From the NCBI RefSeq assembly GCF_004571065.1, contig NZ_SPQN01000037.1, positions 1 to 38,493 on the forward strand: a stretch of 38,493 nt of DNA. Direction: 5' to 3'. The position numbers and the translations under genes are program-made. The notes beneath the pieces are model-generated. The model saw only the letters and a program-made list of their open reading frames with translations. It was not told the DNA's origin and searched no databases. Source of the DNA: Geodermatophilus sp. DF01-2 (GTDB taxonomy: Bacteria; Actinomycetota; Actinomycetes; Mycobacteriales; Geodermatophilaceae). Shown one piece after another: positions 26,167 through 34,543 of this stretch; the stretch's first letter is position 1; each line of letters opens with the position of its first letter.

Positions 26167-28433
26167 GTGCTGTGCGTGTCGAGGTCGCGACCGACCCGCG
26201 GGTGGCGGAGCTCGATGCTCCGGGCGGTGGTGCGTCGAGCTCTCGCCAGGGCGGCGGCCGGGGGCAACGGTTCCTGGGGAAGGTCCGGCGGGCGCCGGAG
26301 TGGCTCGTGACGCTCGGAGTGGGGGTCCTCGCGGCGGTCATCGGCGTGATCCCACAGTGGCGGGGGACGTTCTTCTACTACGGCGGCGACAACGTCGAGT
26401 CCTTCATCCCGCTGTGGCACCAGGTCGGCGCGGCGCTGCGCCAGGGGCAGTGGCCGGGCTTCGATCCCGGCGCCTGGACCGGCGGAAACCTCGTGGGGGA
26501 GGCCGCGTACGGGGTCCTCAACCCGGTGACGCTGGGCAACGCGGTGTTGATCTCCTGGTTCGACAACCTGTCGCTGGCCGCGTTCACGGTGATGGTCGAG
26601 TTCCTCGCCCTGATCGCCATGGGCACGTACCTCCTGGCACGGGAGTACGGCGCCCGGCGCGCGCCGGCCGTGATCGTCGCCACCGCGATCCCCGTCGCCG
26701 GCTTCACCTTGTGGTATGAGGCCGCCGGCTGGCCGTCCGGCCTCATGGCGTTCACCTGGGTCACCTGGTTCTGGTGGTCGGCGAGGGCGCATGCCCGCGG
26801 TCGGCTGATCCCGCTGGTGCCCTTCCTCTTCGGCGGCCTCGCCATGACCACCGGCAACCCCTACGCGGCGCTCGGCCTGGTCGTGGTGCTGCTCGCGATC
26901 GGTGTGGAGTTGCTGGCCCAGCGGCGGTTCGCCCGCCTGGCGCACCTGACGATCATGGGGGCCTGCGTCGGCGTGGTGGCGCTCCTGGTGTTCCTGCCGC
27001 TGCTCGGCACGGGCTCGGTCTCGGCTCGCCAGCAGCTCGCCGACGTCGTGAACGACGCGTTCCTGGTGCCGGACCTCGGGGACCTGGCCGCCGCGAGTTC
27101 GCCCACCTACCTGCCGTCGATCTTCAACTGGGAGGGCCAGCAGCTGGAGCGGGTGCCCTCGACCTACTTCGCCTGGTTCGTGCTCCCCCTGGTGCCGTGG
27201 CTGCGGTGGGAGACGCTCCGGCGGCGGGCCGGCTCGCTGATCAGCCTCGGCGTCGTCGCCGGCCTCTACGGCCTGGCGACGCTCGGCCCCTCGAACCTGT
27301 GGCTGTTCCGTTGGCCGCTGCGCCTGATCGAGTACCTGTACCTCGCCCTGGCGGTCCTGTTCGCGGTGACGCTCTCGGCCGGGCTGCGCACCGACCACCT
27401 GGGGCGACGGATCCTGGCGAGCGGCGCGATCGTCGCACTCGGCTACTACCTGTCGTGGGCGGTGCAGCCGGCAGACATCAACGGCGTCCACGTCATCGGT
27501 CTCGTCGGTGTCGCGGCGTTCGTCGCCCTCGCCGTCACGGCCTGGTTCCGGTGGGGGATGGCGGCGCTCGGCGCCGCCGTGGTCGCCGGCACGGTCGCCG
27601 CCGTGTTCTTCCAGACGACGGTCTTCCCCGTCGAGCGGGCGATCGGCTCACCGCACGTCGTGTCCCGGATGGCCGAGGGGACGGCCGAGTACGAGGGCAC
27701 CGTCCTCCAGCTGGCCGCCCGGTCCGACACGACTCTGGACCAGACGGAGGACGGTGAGATCCTGTTCGGCAACCTCCCCCGGGCGATGGGTGTGCGGAAC
27801 GTCGGCAACTACACCGGCATCGGGTTCCTCGAGTTCAGCAACGAGCTCTGCATGGACTACCGGGGCGCCACTTGCCCGGAGGCATTCGACCGACTCTGGG
27901 AGCCGGCCGGAGGTGGCGTGCAGGTCCCGTTGATCGACGCGATGCGGGTGTCGACCCTGGTGATCCAGCGCTCCCTGCTGCCCGAGGCCGCTCGCGGGAC
28001 GCCGCCGGAGGGATGGCGTGTGGCGGAGCGGTCGGCCGTCCGCACGGTGTGGGTCCGCGAGCAGCCGCTGGCGGGCGAGGGGCGGGTCTCCGGGACCTCC
28101 CCCGGGATCGAGGTCCTCGAGGACTCGTCGTCCTCGCACCGGGCGTCGGTCCGCTACCGCGCGGACGACGACGGGCGGTTGCTGTTCGCCCGGCTCGCAT
28201 GGCCGGGGTACACCGCCACCGTCGACGGTCGGGCGGTCGACGTCGTGGACGGCCCGGCCGGGTTGCTGGCGGTGGACGTCCCCGCAGGAGAGCACACCGT
28301 GCTGCTGGAGTACCGCTCGCCGGGACTGCGGACCGGTGCGCTCGCGGCGCTGGCCGCCTCGGTCGTCATCCTCGTTCAGTCCGTGGTCTGGGTGTGGCGG
28401 CGCCGTGCCGGCCGTGCCGTGGGCAGGCCGTGA
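26163..28433 (+). CDS. YfhO-like polytopic membrane protein
   Basis: 756 residues from GTG 26163, which follows a purine-rich GGGGGAACG. A Gly/Ser-rich cytoplasmic head of about 55 residues precedes the first helix (WLVTLGVGVLAAVIGVI). The first loop GGDNVESFIPLWHQVGAALRQGQWPGFDPGAWTGGNLVGEA is the YfhO/GT-C type loop with its acidic residues. About a dozen helices follow up to about residue 485. The C-terminal extracytoplasmic domain ends with WPGYTATVDGRAVDVVDGPAGLLAVDVPAGEHTVLLEYRSPG, typical of YfhO proteins, then a last helix and an Arg-rich tail. YfhO proteins are linked to glycosylation of lipoteichoic acid or surface glycans. Here a lipid-linked sugar transferase role is inferred from the fold and from the neighbouring mannose genes. 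Confidence 0.8.
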   Translation: MSAVRVEVATDPRVAELDAPGGGASSSRQGGGRGQRFLGKVRRAPEWLVTLGVGVLAAVIGVIPQWRGTFFYYGGDNVESFIPLWHQVGAALRQGQWPGFDPGAWTGGNLVGEAAYGVLNPVTLGNAVLISWFDNLSLAAFTVMVEFLALIAMGTYLLAREYGARRAPAVIVATAIPVAGFTLWYEAAGWPSGLMAFTWVTWFWWSARAHARGRLIPLVPFLFGGLAMTTGNPYAALGLVVVLLAIGVELLAQRRFARLAHLTIMGACVGVVALLVFLPLLGTGSVSARQQLADVVNDAFLVPDLGDLAAASSPTYLPSIFNWEGQQLERVPSTYFAWFVLPLVPWLRWETLRRRAGSLISLGVVAGLYGLATLGPSNLWLFRWPLRLIEYLYLALAVLFAVTLSAGLRTDHLGRRILASGAIVALGYYLSWAVQPADINGVHVIGLVGVAAFVALAVTAWFRWGMAALGAAVVAGTVAAVFFQTTVFPVERAIGSPHVVSRMAEGTAEYEGTVLQLAARSDTTLDQTEDGEILFGNLPRAMGVRNVGNYTGIGFLEFSNELCMDYRGATCPEAFDRLWEPAGGGVQVPLIDAMRVSTLVIQRSLLPEAARGTPPEGWRVAERSAVRTVWVREQPLAGEGRVSGTSPGIEVLEDSSSSHRASVRYRADDDGRLLFARLAWPGYTATVDGRAVDVVDGPAGLLAVDVPAGEHTVLLEYRSPGLRTGALAALAASVVILVQSVVWVWRRRAGRAVGRP

Positions 28434-28545
28434 CGGCCTGAGAGGGACCGGCCAGGAGGGGGCGACGACGCCGGGGGTGCGGGCACTTCCCGACCGACGC
28501 CCCCCCGATGAGGGAGGGACGCCAGCCCGGACGGGTGGCCGCCAG

Positions 28546-28551
28546 TAGCCT
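28546..28551 (+). promoter_or_regulatory. -10 element for leaderless manA
   Basis: TAGCCT, 8 nt, then ATG 28560. No ribosome-binding site in front of the ATG. Confidence 0.5.
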
Positions 28552-28559
28552 CGTCCCTG

Positions 28560-29735
28560 ATGTGGCAGCTCACCAGTGCCGTCCGCTTCTACTCGTGGGG
28601 CAGCCGGACGGTCATCCCCGAGCTGCTCGGGGGCCCCAGCCCGGCGGAGCAACCGCACGCCGAGCTCTGGATCGGCGCGCATCCGGACGAGCCGAGCTTG
28701 CTGGCCGACGGCCGTCGACTGGACCGGGCGATCGCCGAGGAGCCCGAGCGGCTGCTCGGCGCACCGGTCGTGACGCGCTTCGGGCCGCGGCTGCCCTTCC
28801 TCATGAAGGTGCTGGCCGCCGACCGCCCGCTGTCGCTGCAGGCGCACCCGACAATGGAGCAGGCAGCGGCCGGCTACACCGCCGAGAACGCGGCCGGCGT
28901 CCCTCAGGACGACCCGACGCGCAGCTTCAAGGACCCCTGGCACAAGCCCGAGCTGCTGCTCGCGCTCACCACCTTCGAGGCGCTGTGCGGCTTCCGGCCG
29001 GTCGAGGAGTCGCTGCACTGCCTGGCCAAGCTCCAGGTGCCCGAACTCAAACCGACCATCGCCGCCCTCGCCCGTGGCGGGCTGCGGGCGGCGATCCCGC
29101 AGCTGCTCGCGTTGTCGCAGCGGCGGCGCGACTCGTTGGTGTCGGCGGTTGCCGAGGCCGCGACGCGCTTCGTGACCGCGGCCGACCCGGAGTTCATCAA
29201 CACCTACCGCTGGGCGGCCACGCTGGCCGAGTCCTACCCCGGTGACCCGGGCGTGGTGATCTCGCTGATGTGCAACCACCTCAAGCTGGCACCCGGTGAG
29301 GCGGTGTTCCTCCCCGCCGGGAACCTGCACGCCTACCTGTCCGGCGCCGGCGTCGAGGTGATGGCCAGCTCGGACAACGTGCTGCGCGGGGGGCTGACCA
29401 GCAAGTACGTCGACCTGGCGGCCCTGATCGAGGTGCTCGACTTCACCGACGGCCGGATCCCGGTCATCCACCCGGTGCTGGGGCCGGGCGGGCTGCGCTA
29501 CCCCGTCCCGGTCGAGGACTTCGACCTCACCCGGGTGCAGCTCGACGCGCAGGCCGGCACGCTGACCACCGCCGGGCCGCAGGTCCTGCTGTGCACCGAG
29601 GGCCGCGTGGTCCTCGCGGCGGCCGACGGCGAGCTGGTCCTGGAGAAGGGGCGGTCGGCGTTCGTCCCGGCCGGTGAGCCCGTGAGCGCCCGCGGCCCCG
29701 CCGTCCTCTACCGGAGCACCACCAACCTCCGGTGA
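28560..29735 (+). CDS. manA: mannose-6-phosphate isomerase, class I
   Basis: 391 residues. Interconverts fructose-6-P and mannose-6-P, the entry to GDP-mannose synthesis with manB (21422) and manC (7734). Type I isomerase cupin fold: RFGPRLPFLMKVLAADRPLSLQAHPTMEQAAAGY contains zinc ligands in QAHP. FKDPWHKPELLLALTTFEALCGFRP follows, and the catalytic cupin region has PGEAVFLPAGNLHAYLSGAGVEVMASSDNVLRGGLTSKYVD, ending with the third cupin domain VLLCTEGRVVLA...AFVPAGEPV. ATG 28560 matches the family N-terminus (WQLTSAVRFYSWGSRTVIPEL). Confidence 0.95.
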   Translation: MWQLTSAVRFYSWGSRTVIPELLGGPSPAEQPHAELWIGAHPDEPSLLADGRRLDRAIAEEPERLLGAPVVTRFGPRLPFLMKVLAADRPLSLQAHPTMEQAAAGYTAENAAGVPQDDPTRSFKDPWHKPELLLALTTFEALCGFRPVEESLHCLAKLQVPELKPTIAALARGGLRAAIPQLLALSQRRRDSLVSAVAEAATRFVTAADPEFINTYRWAATLAESYPGDPGVVISLMCNHLKLAPGEAVFLPAGNLHAYLSGAGVEVMASSDNVLRGGLTSKYVDLAALIEVLDFTDGRIPVIHPVLGPGGLRYPVPVEDFDLTRVQLDAQAGTLTTAGPQVLLCTEGRVVLAAADGELVLEKGRSAFVPAGEPVSARGPAVLYRSTTNLR

Positions 29736-29773
29736 GCACCGCGCCGCTCCCACGGGACGGGAGGGTGTCGACG

Positions 29774-29779
29774 TAGCGT
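29774..29779 (+). promoter_or_regulatory. possible -10 for the nuclease lipoprotein gene
   Basis: TAGCGT, about 25 nt before GTG 29805. The same hexamer precedes rmlA. Confidence 0.35.
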
Positions 29780-29804
29780 CGGTCGTCCGTTCCCGCTCCC
29801 GGGG

Positions 29805-30722
29805 GTGTCCGTGCCCACTCGCCCCACCTCGGCGTCCCGCCGGGTCTCGATCGTCGCGCTGTCGTTGGTCCTGACCGGCTGCGGCCTGCTACCGACGGCC
29901 GACGACGCCGGGGGCGGGGACGGAGGCGGGGCGCCGACCGGCGTCCTGGGCGACGCGGCTGCGGAGCGTGCCATCGCCGCCGCGCCGCCGGGCTCGGCGC
30001 TGGCCGTCCTCGCCGAGATCGAGGTGCGGGGCCGGGCGCCGCGCACCGGCTACGAGCGCGAGCAGTTCGGCGACGGCTGGGTCGACACCGACCGCAACGG
30101 CTGCGACACCCGCAACGACGTGCTCGCCCGCGACCTCACCGGCGAGACGTTCCGGCCGGGCACCAACGACTGCGTCGTCGTCGCCGGGACCCTCGGCGAC
30201 CCCTACTCCGGGCGCACGATCGAGTTCCGGCGCGGGCAGGACACCAGCGACGACGTGCAGATCGACCACGTCGTCGCGCTCTCCGACGCCTGGCAGAAGG
30301 GCGCCCAGGGCTGGGACGCCGACCGGCGCACCGCCTTCGCCAACGACCCGCTCAACCTGCTCGCCGTCGACGGCCCGCTGAACATGCAGAAGGGGGACGG
30401 CGACGCCGCGACCTGGCTGCCGCCGCACACCGCCTTCCGGTGCGCCTACGTCGCCCGGCAGGTCGCGGTGAAGGCCGGCTACGGGCTGTGGGCCACCCGC
30501 GCCGAACGCAACGCCGCCGCCACCGTGCTCTCCGGCTGTCCCGGTGAGCCGCTGCCCGGTACCGCCGCGGCCTCCCTGGCGTCGGAGCCGGTATCTCCGG
30601 CGGGGGTCTCCTACGCCGACTGCGACGCCGTCCGGGCGGCCGGTGCGGCGCCCATCCGGCGCGGCGAGCCGGGGTGGAGCGACGCCTTCGACGGTGACGG
30701 TGACGGGGTCGGCTGCGAGTAG
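29805..30722 (+). CDS. lipoprotein with HNH (GmrSD/DUF1524-type) nuclease domain and Excalibur domain
   Basis: 305 residues from GTG 29805 (GTG 29811 also possible). The signal peptide ends in lipobox LVLTGC, with the lipidated Cys at 26. After a Gly-rich linker, residues about 65-240 form an HNH-type domain: TGYEREQFGDGWVDTDRNGCDTRNDVLARDL, then QIDHVVALSDAWQKGA with His155, then FANDPLNLLAVDGPLNMQKGD with Asn184 and Asn193. The C-terminal 38 residues (VSYADCDAVRAAGAAPIRRGEPGW...DGDGDGVGCE) are an Excalibur calcium-binding module. It is an extracellular, envelope-anchored nuclease by inference; roles could be DNA scavenging or competition. Unlinked in function to manA upstream. Confidence 0.85.
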   Translation: MSVPTRPTSASRRVSIVALSLVLTGCGLLPTADDAGGGDGGGAPTGVLGDAAAERAIAAAPPGSALAVLAEIEVRGRAPRTGYEREQFGDGWVDTDRNGCDTRNDVLARDLTGETFRPGTNDCVVVAGTLGDPYSGRTIEFRRGQDTSDDVQIDHVVALSDAWQKGAQGWDADRRTAFANDPLNLLAVDGPLNMQKGDGDAATWLPPHTAFRCAYVARQVAVKAGYGLWATRAERNAAATVLSGCPGEPLPGTAAASLASEPVSPAGVSYADCDAVRAAGAAPIRRGEPGWSDAFDGDGDGVGCE

Positions 30723-30741
30723 CCCGCCCACCCGGCGATGA

Positions 30742-30756
30742 TCAGGTGAGCTGATC
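30742..30756. repeat. 15-bp direct repeat, left copy
   Basis: TCAGGTGAGCTGATC; the right copy is at 31955-31969. The two copies lie just outside the two 44-bp palindromes that bracket the AbiEi/DUF559-type gene. Confidence 0.75.
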
Positions 30757-30757
30757 C

Positions 30758-30801
30758 TTCCGGCTCCGGGCTCACCACCGGTGGTGAGCCCGGAGCCGGA
30801 A
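30758..30801. repeat. 44-bp perfect palindrome, left boundary
   Basis: Two perfect 22-base arms (30758-30779 and 30780-30801) meeting at CACC/GGTG. It lies between the lipoprotein stop and the stop of the minus-strand AbiEi/DUF559-type gene. It could act as a bidirectional terminator here, but a related copy is found at the other side of that gene (31908-31951). Confidence 0.9.
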
Positions 30802-30830
30802 CGGTGAGCCGGGACGGCGGTACGGCGGCG

Positions 30831-31829
30831 TCAGGCGGGTCGCGGCAGCGGCAACGGCCGGCGGACGGCGGTGAAGCGCCGCGGTCCGAGGAGCGGCGTG
30901 GACACCAGCGCGGCCAGCCGATCCCGCACCCGCGGCCAGGCCGGCCCGAGATCGGCACGGGCCATCCGCACCATCCGGATGCCGAAATCCCGCAGGCGGT
31001 CCTCCCTGCGCTTCTCGTCCCAGTGCACGCGGGCCGGCGAGCGACCGCCCCGCGGGTCCTCGTACTTGACGAGGCCGTCGAACTCGACGGCGACCGCGGC
31101 GTCCTCGTACCAACCGTCCACCCGCGCGACGAAACCCCGTGCGTCGTGGATCTCGACCTGCAGCTCCGGGCAGGGGAGCCCGGAACCCACGATGCGCAAC
31201 CGCCCGAGGCTCTCCAACGGTGACTCGGCGCGCCCGTCCGCGAGGTTCGCGGCCCGCGCGGCGTCACCGATGCCGAGCCAGTGCGTCAGGTCCAGCGCGA
31301 CAGCGGTCAACTCGTCCTCGCTCACCAGCCGAGCGTGGAGCGCGGCGTCCATCGCCACGACGCTGTCCTCCAGCGACCACTCTCGCCCGCAGTCGATGAG
31401 CGTCCGCGCCACGGAGGTGGTGCGGAAGGCACCCAGCGCACGGACGTGGGCGGCCGGCAGGGTGGCGCGGGCCACCTCGTACCCACGCCCCCTCCGCCAC
31501 TGGAGCTCGTCGGTGAGTCGGACGGTCTCCGCCTGCGACGGGGGGACGACGAGGCCGGCCAGCCGGGCTGCCGATGCGTGGCTCGCCGCGGGGCGTCCGC
31601 TCAACCGCACCAGGACGGCAGCGCAGTCGAGCCGGTGCCCGGCGACGGGGTCGCCGGCGGCGGCCTCGACCGCCGCCCGCTCGGCGTAGGCGCCCCGCCG
31701 CAGGCGGGCCCACCGGCCGCGCGCGACCGCGTTCTGCACCTCGTCGTGCGTGTATCCCGCGCGAACGGCGTCGCGGGCGGTGAAGACGCCGAACTGGCGT
31801 TCGGTGACAGCACGGAGGGCCGGGTGCAC
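30831..31829 (-). CDS. AbiEi-like winged-helix plus DUF559/VSR-type nuclease domain protein
   Basis: 332 residues from GTG 31829. The N-terminal part (about 10-60, RQFGVFTARDAVRAGYTHDEVQNAVARGRWARLRRGAYA) is the winged-helix domain seen in type IV AbiEi antitoxins. The middle part is helical (TSVARTLIDCGREWSLEDSVVAMDAAL). The C-terminal part (about 220-310) looks like a VSR/DUF559 PD-(D/E)xK fold, with ARVDGWYEDAAVAVEFDG (Asp238, Glu249, Asp251) and WDEKRREDRLRDFGIRMVRM (Glu272, Lys273). Such proteins occur as many stand-alone copies in actinobacterial genomes. No AbiEii toxin gene is adjacent. The upstream open frame to 33581 is a shadow of sahH. Function unproven: DNA-binding nuclease or regulator. 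Confidence 0.8.
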   Translation of the reverse strand: MHPALRAVTERQFGVFTARDAVRAGYTHDEVQNAVARGRWARLRRGAYAERAAVEAAAGDPVAGHRLDCAAVLVRLSGRPAASHASAARLAGLVVPPSQAETVRLTDELQWRRGRGYEVARATLPAAHVRALGAFRTTSVARTLIDCGREWSLEDSVVAMDAALHARLVSEDELTAVALDLTHWLGIGDAARAANLADGRAESPLESLGRLRIVGSGLPCPELQVEIHDARGFVARVDGWYEDAAVAVEFDGLVKYEDPRGGRSPARVHWDEKRREDRLRDFGIRMVRMARADLGPAWPRVRDRLAALVSTPLLGPRRFTAVRRPLPLPRPA

Positions 31830-31907
31830 GCGACGAGTCTCCGCGGGCGCGGGGCTCCACGGGGAGGGCCGGGTGACATCTGTGGACGACGGCGTCCGAG
31901 CTCGGCA

Positions 31908-31951
31908 TTCCGGTTCCAGGCTCACGACCAGTGGTGAGCTCGGAGCCGGAA
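31908..31951. repeat. 44-bp imperfect palindrome, right boundary
   Basis: Same length and same TTCCGG...CCGGAA ends as the left palindrome; 17 of 22 arm positions pair. It lies between the start of the minus-strand AbiEi/DUF559-type gene and the divergent sahH, where a terminator is not expected. Confidence 0.8.
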
Positions 31952-31954
31952 CGG

Positions 31955-31969
31955 TCAGGTGAGCTGATC
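31955..31969. repeat. 15-bp direct repeat, right copy
   Basis: TCAGGTGAGCTGATC, identical to 30742-30756; 3 nt outside the right palindrome. Confidence 0.75.
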
Positions 31970-31987
31970 GTCGGGACGGCGGCTGCG

Positions 31988-31993
31988 TATCCT
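31988..31993 (+). promoter_or_regulatory. possible -10 for sahH
   Basis: TATCCT, about 104 bp upstream of ATG 32097. It would give a leader near 97 nt containing a GCCTCGGC stretch; no known SAH riboswitch pattern was confirmed. Confidence 0.3.
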
Positions 31994-32096
31994 GAACGGC
32001 GGCACGAGCCCCGCCGAAGCCTCGGCATGCTCGCTTCTGCACCCGACCCCGAGAGCCCGCCCGCCACCGGCGCGGCGGTCCGGACCCTGGAGCGAC

Positions 32097-33593
<1,497 letters not shown>

Positions 33594-33594
33594 C

Positions 33595-33651
33595 GGCCAC
33601 TCGTCAGGGTCCCGCGCCGAGCGTGCGAGGCGTGGGGGAAGAGTGGTCCTT
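33595..33651. repeat. dispersed hairpin element, copy E
   Basis: GGCCACTC pairs with GAGTGGTCC, directly after the sahH stop. The interior GTCCCGCGCCGAGCGTGCGAGGCGTGGGGGAAG resembles the interiors of copies A and D. Its stem differs from that of copies A and B at paired positions. Confidence 0.7.
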
Positions 33652-33758
33652 CAAACGTCACCGGGCTCGTGACGGGCCCTTGCAGGGGGGCCGACGGGGG
33701 CGCCCGTCCGGAGGACCTCCGGGCGGGCGCCGCCGCTTTCCGCGCAGATCAGCGCAGA

Positions 33759-34475
33759 ATGGTCGCCGTGCCACCCACCGCTGCCCAGAACGGGCCCACC
33801 CGAGGCCGTGTCCTGGTCGTCGACGACGACGCCGCCCTCGCCGAGATGCTCGGCATCGTGCTCCGGCGCGAGGGCTACGAACCGGCGTTCGTCTCCGACG
33901 GCAACCGCGCGGTGGGCGTGTTCAAGCAGACCCGTCCGGACATCGTGCTGCTCGACCTGATGCTGCCCGGCCGCAACGGCCTGCAGATCTGCCAGGACAT
34001 CCGCACCCAGTCGACGGTGCCGATCGTCATGCTGACCGCGAAGGGCGACACGATCGACGTCGTCCAGGGCCTGGAGGCCGGTGCCGACGACTACGTCACG
34101 AAGCCGTTCAAGCCGGTGGAACTGGTCGCCCGGGTGCGTGCCCAGCTGCGCCGCGGCGAGAGCGGCCAGGCGGAGAACCTCAGCATCGGTGACGTGCAGA
34201 TCGACGTCCCGGCCCACCAGGTCACCCGGGACGGCGTCCCGATCGCGCTGACCCCGCTGGAGTTCGACCTGCTCGTCGCGCTGGCCCGCAAGCCGCGCCA
34301 GGTGTTCACCCGCGAGCTGCTGCTCGAGCAGGTGTGGGGCTACCGGCACGCCGCGGACACCCGGCTGGTCAACGTCCACGTGCAGCGGCTCCGGGCGAAG
34401 ATCGAGCGGGACCCGGAGAAGCCGGAGATCGTGCTGACCGTGCGCGGCGTCGGTTACAAGGCGGGGCCACCGTGA
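33759..34475 (+). CDS. mtrA: response regulator MtrA
   Basis: 238 residues from ATG 33759, ten more than mycobacterial MtrA (228). OmpR/PhoB family. The receiver domain has the acidic pocket VVDDDAAL (21-28), phosphoacceptor Asp66 in VLLDLMLPGRNG, Thr in VMLTAKGD and Lys in YVTKPFKP. The C-terminal winged helix is LTPLEFDLLVALARKPRQVFTRELLLEQVWGYRHAADTRLVNVHVQRLRAKIERDP...VRGVGYKAG. It controls cell-wall hydrolase, division and replication-linked genes in actinobacteria. The frame is open from 33669, but the N-terminal extension from there is not family-like. The stop overlaps a 23-codon mini-ORF leading to mtrB. Confidence 0.95.
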   Translation: MVAVPPTAAQNGPTRGRVLVVDDDAALAEMLGIVLRREGYEPAFVSDGNRAVGVFKQTRPDIVLLDLMLPGRNGLQICQDIRTQSTVPIVMLTAKGDTIDVVQGLEAGADDYVTKPFKPVELVARVRAQLRRGESGQAENLSIGDVQIDVPAHQVTRDGVPIALTPLEFDLLVALARKPRQVFTRELLLEQVWGYRHAADTRLVNVHVQRLRAKIERDPEKPEIVLTVRGVGYKAGPP

Positions 34476-34543
34476 GCGGCTCCGCCGACCTGCCGGCTCC
34501 GCCGGGCGGAGGCGAACCGACGTACACCGTGGTGCGGCCGTGA
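34472..34543 (+). CDS. 23-residue bridging mini-ORF between mtrA and mtrB
   Basis: GTG 34472 overlaps the mtrA stop (GTGA), and its TGA 34541-34543 overlaps the mtrB GTG (GTGA). The frame differs from both genes. The peptide MSGSADLPAPPGGGEPTYTVVRP has no domain. It may serve only to carry ribosomes from mtrA into mtrB, whose start has no strong ribosome-binding site. It could be coincidental. Confidence 0.35.
   Translation: MSGSADLPAPPGGGEPTYTVVRP

Noticed and set aside
30758-30801. Left 44-bp palindrome as an ordinary terminator only
   Set aside because: It fits that role between convergent genes, but the second copy at 31908-31951 lies between divergent gene starts, so a terminator-only explanation is not enough.
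31970-32096. SAH riboswitch upstream of sahH
   Set aside because: Some GAGC/GCTC pairing exists, but I could not match the conserved SAH riboswitch core by eye. A covariance search would decide.
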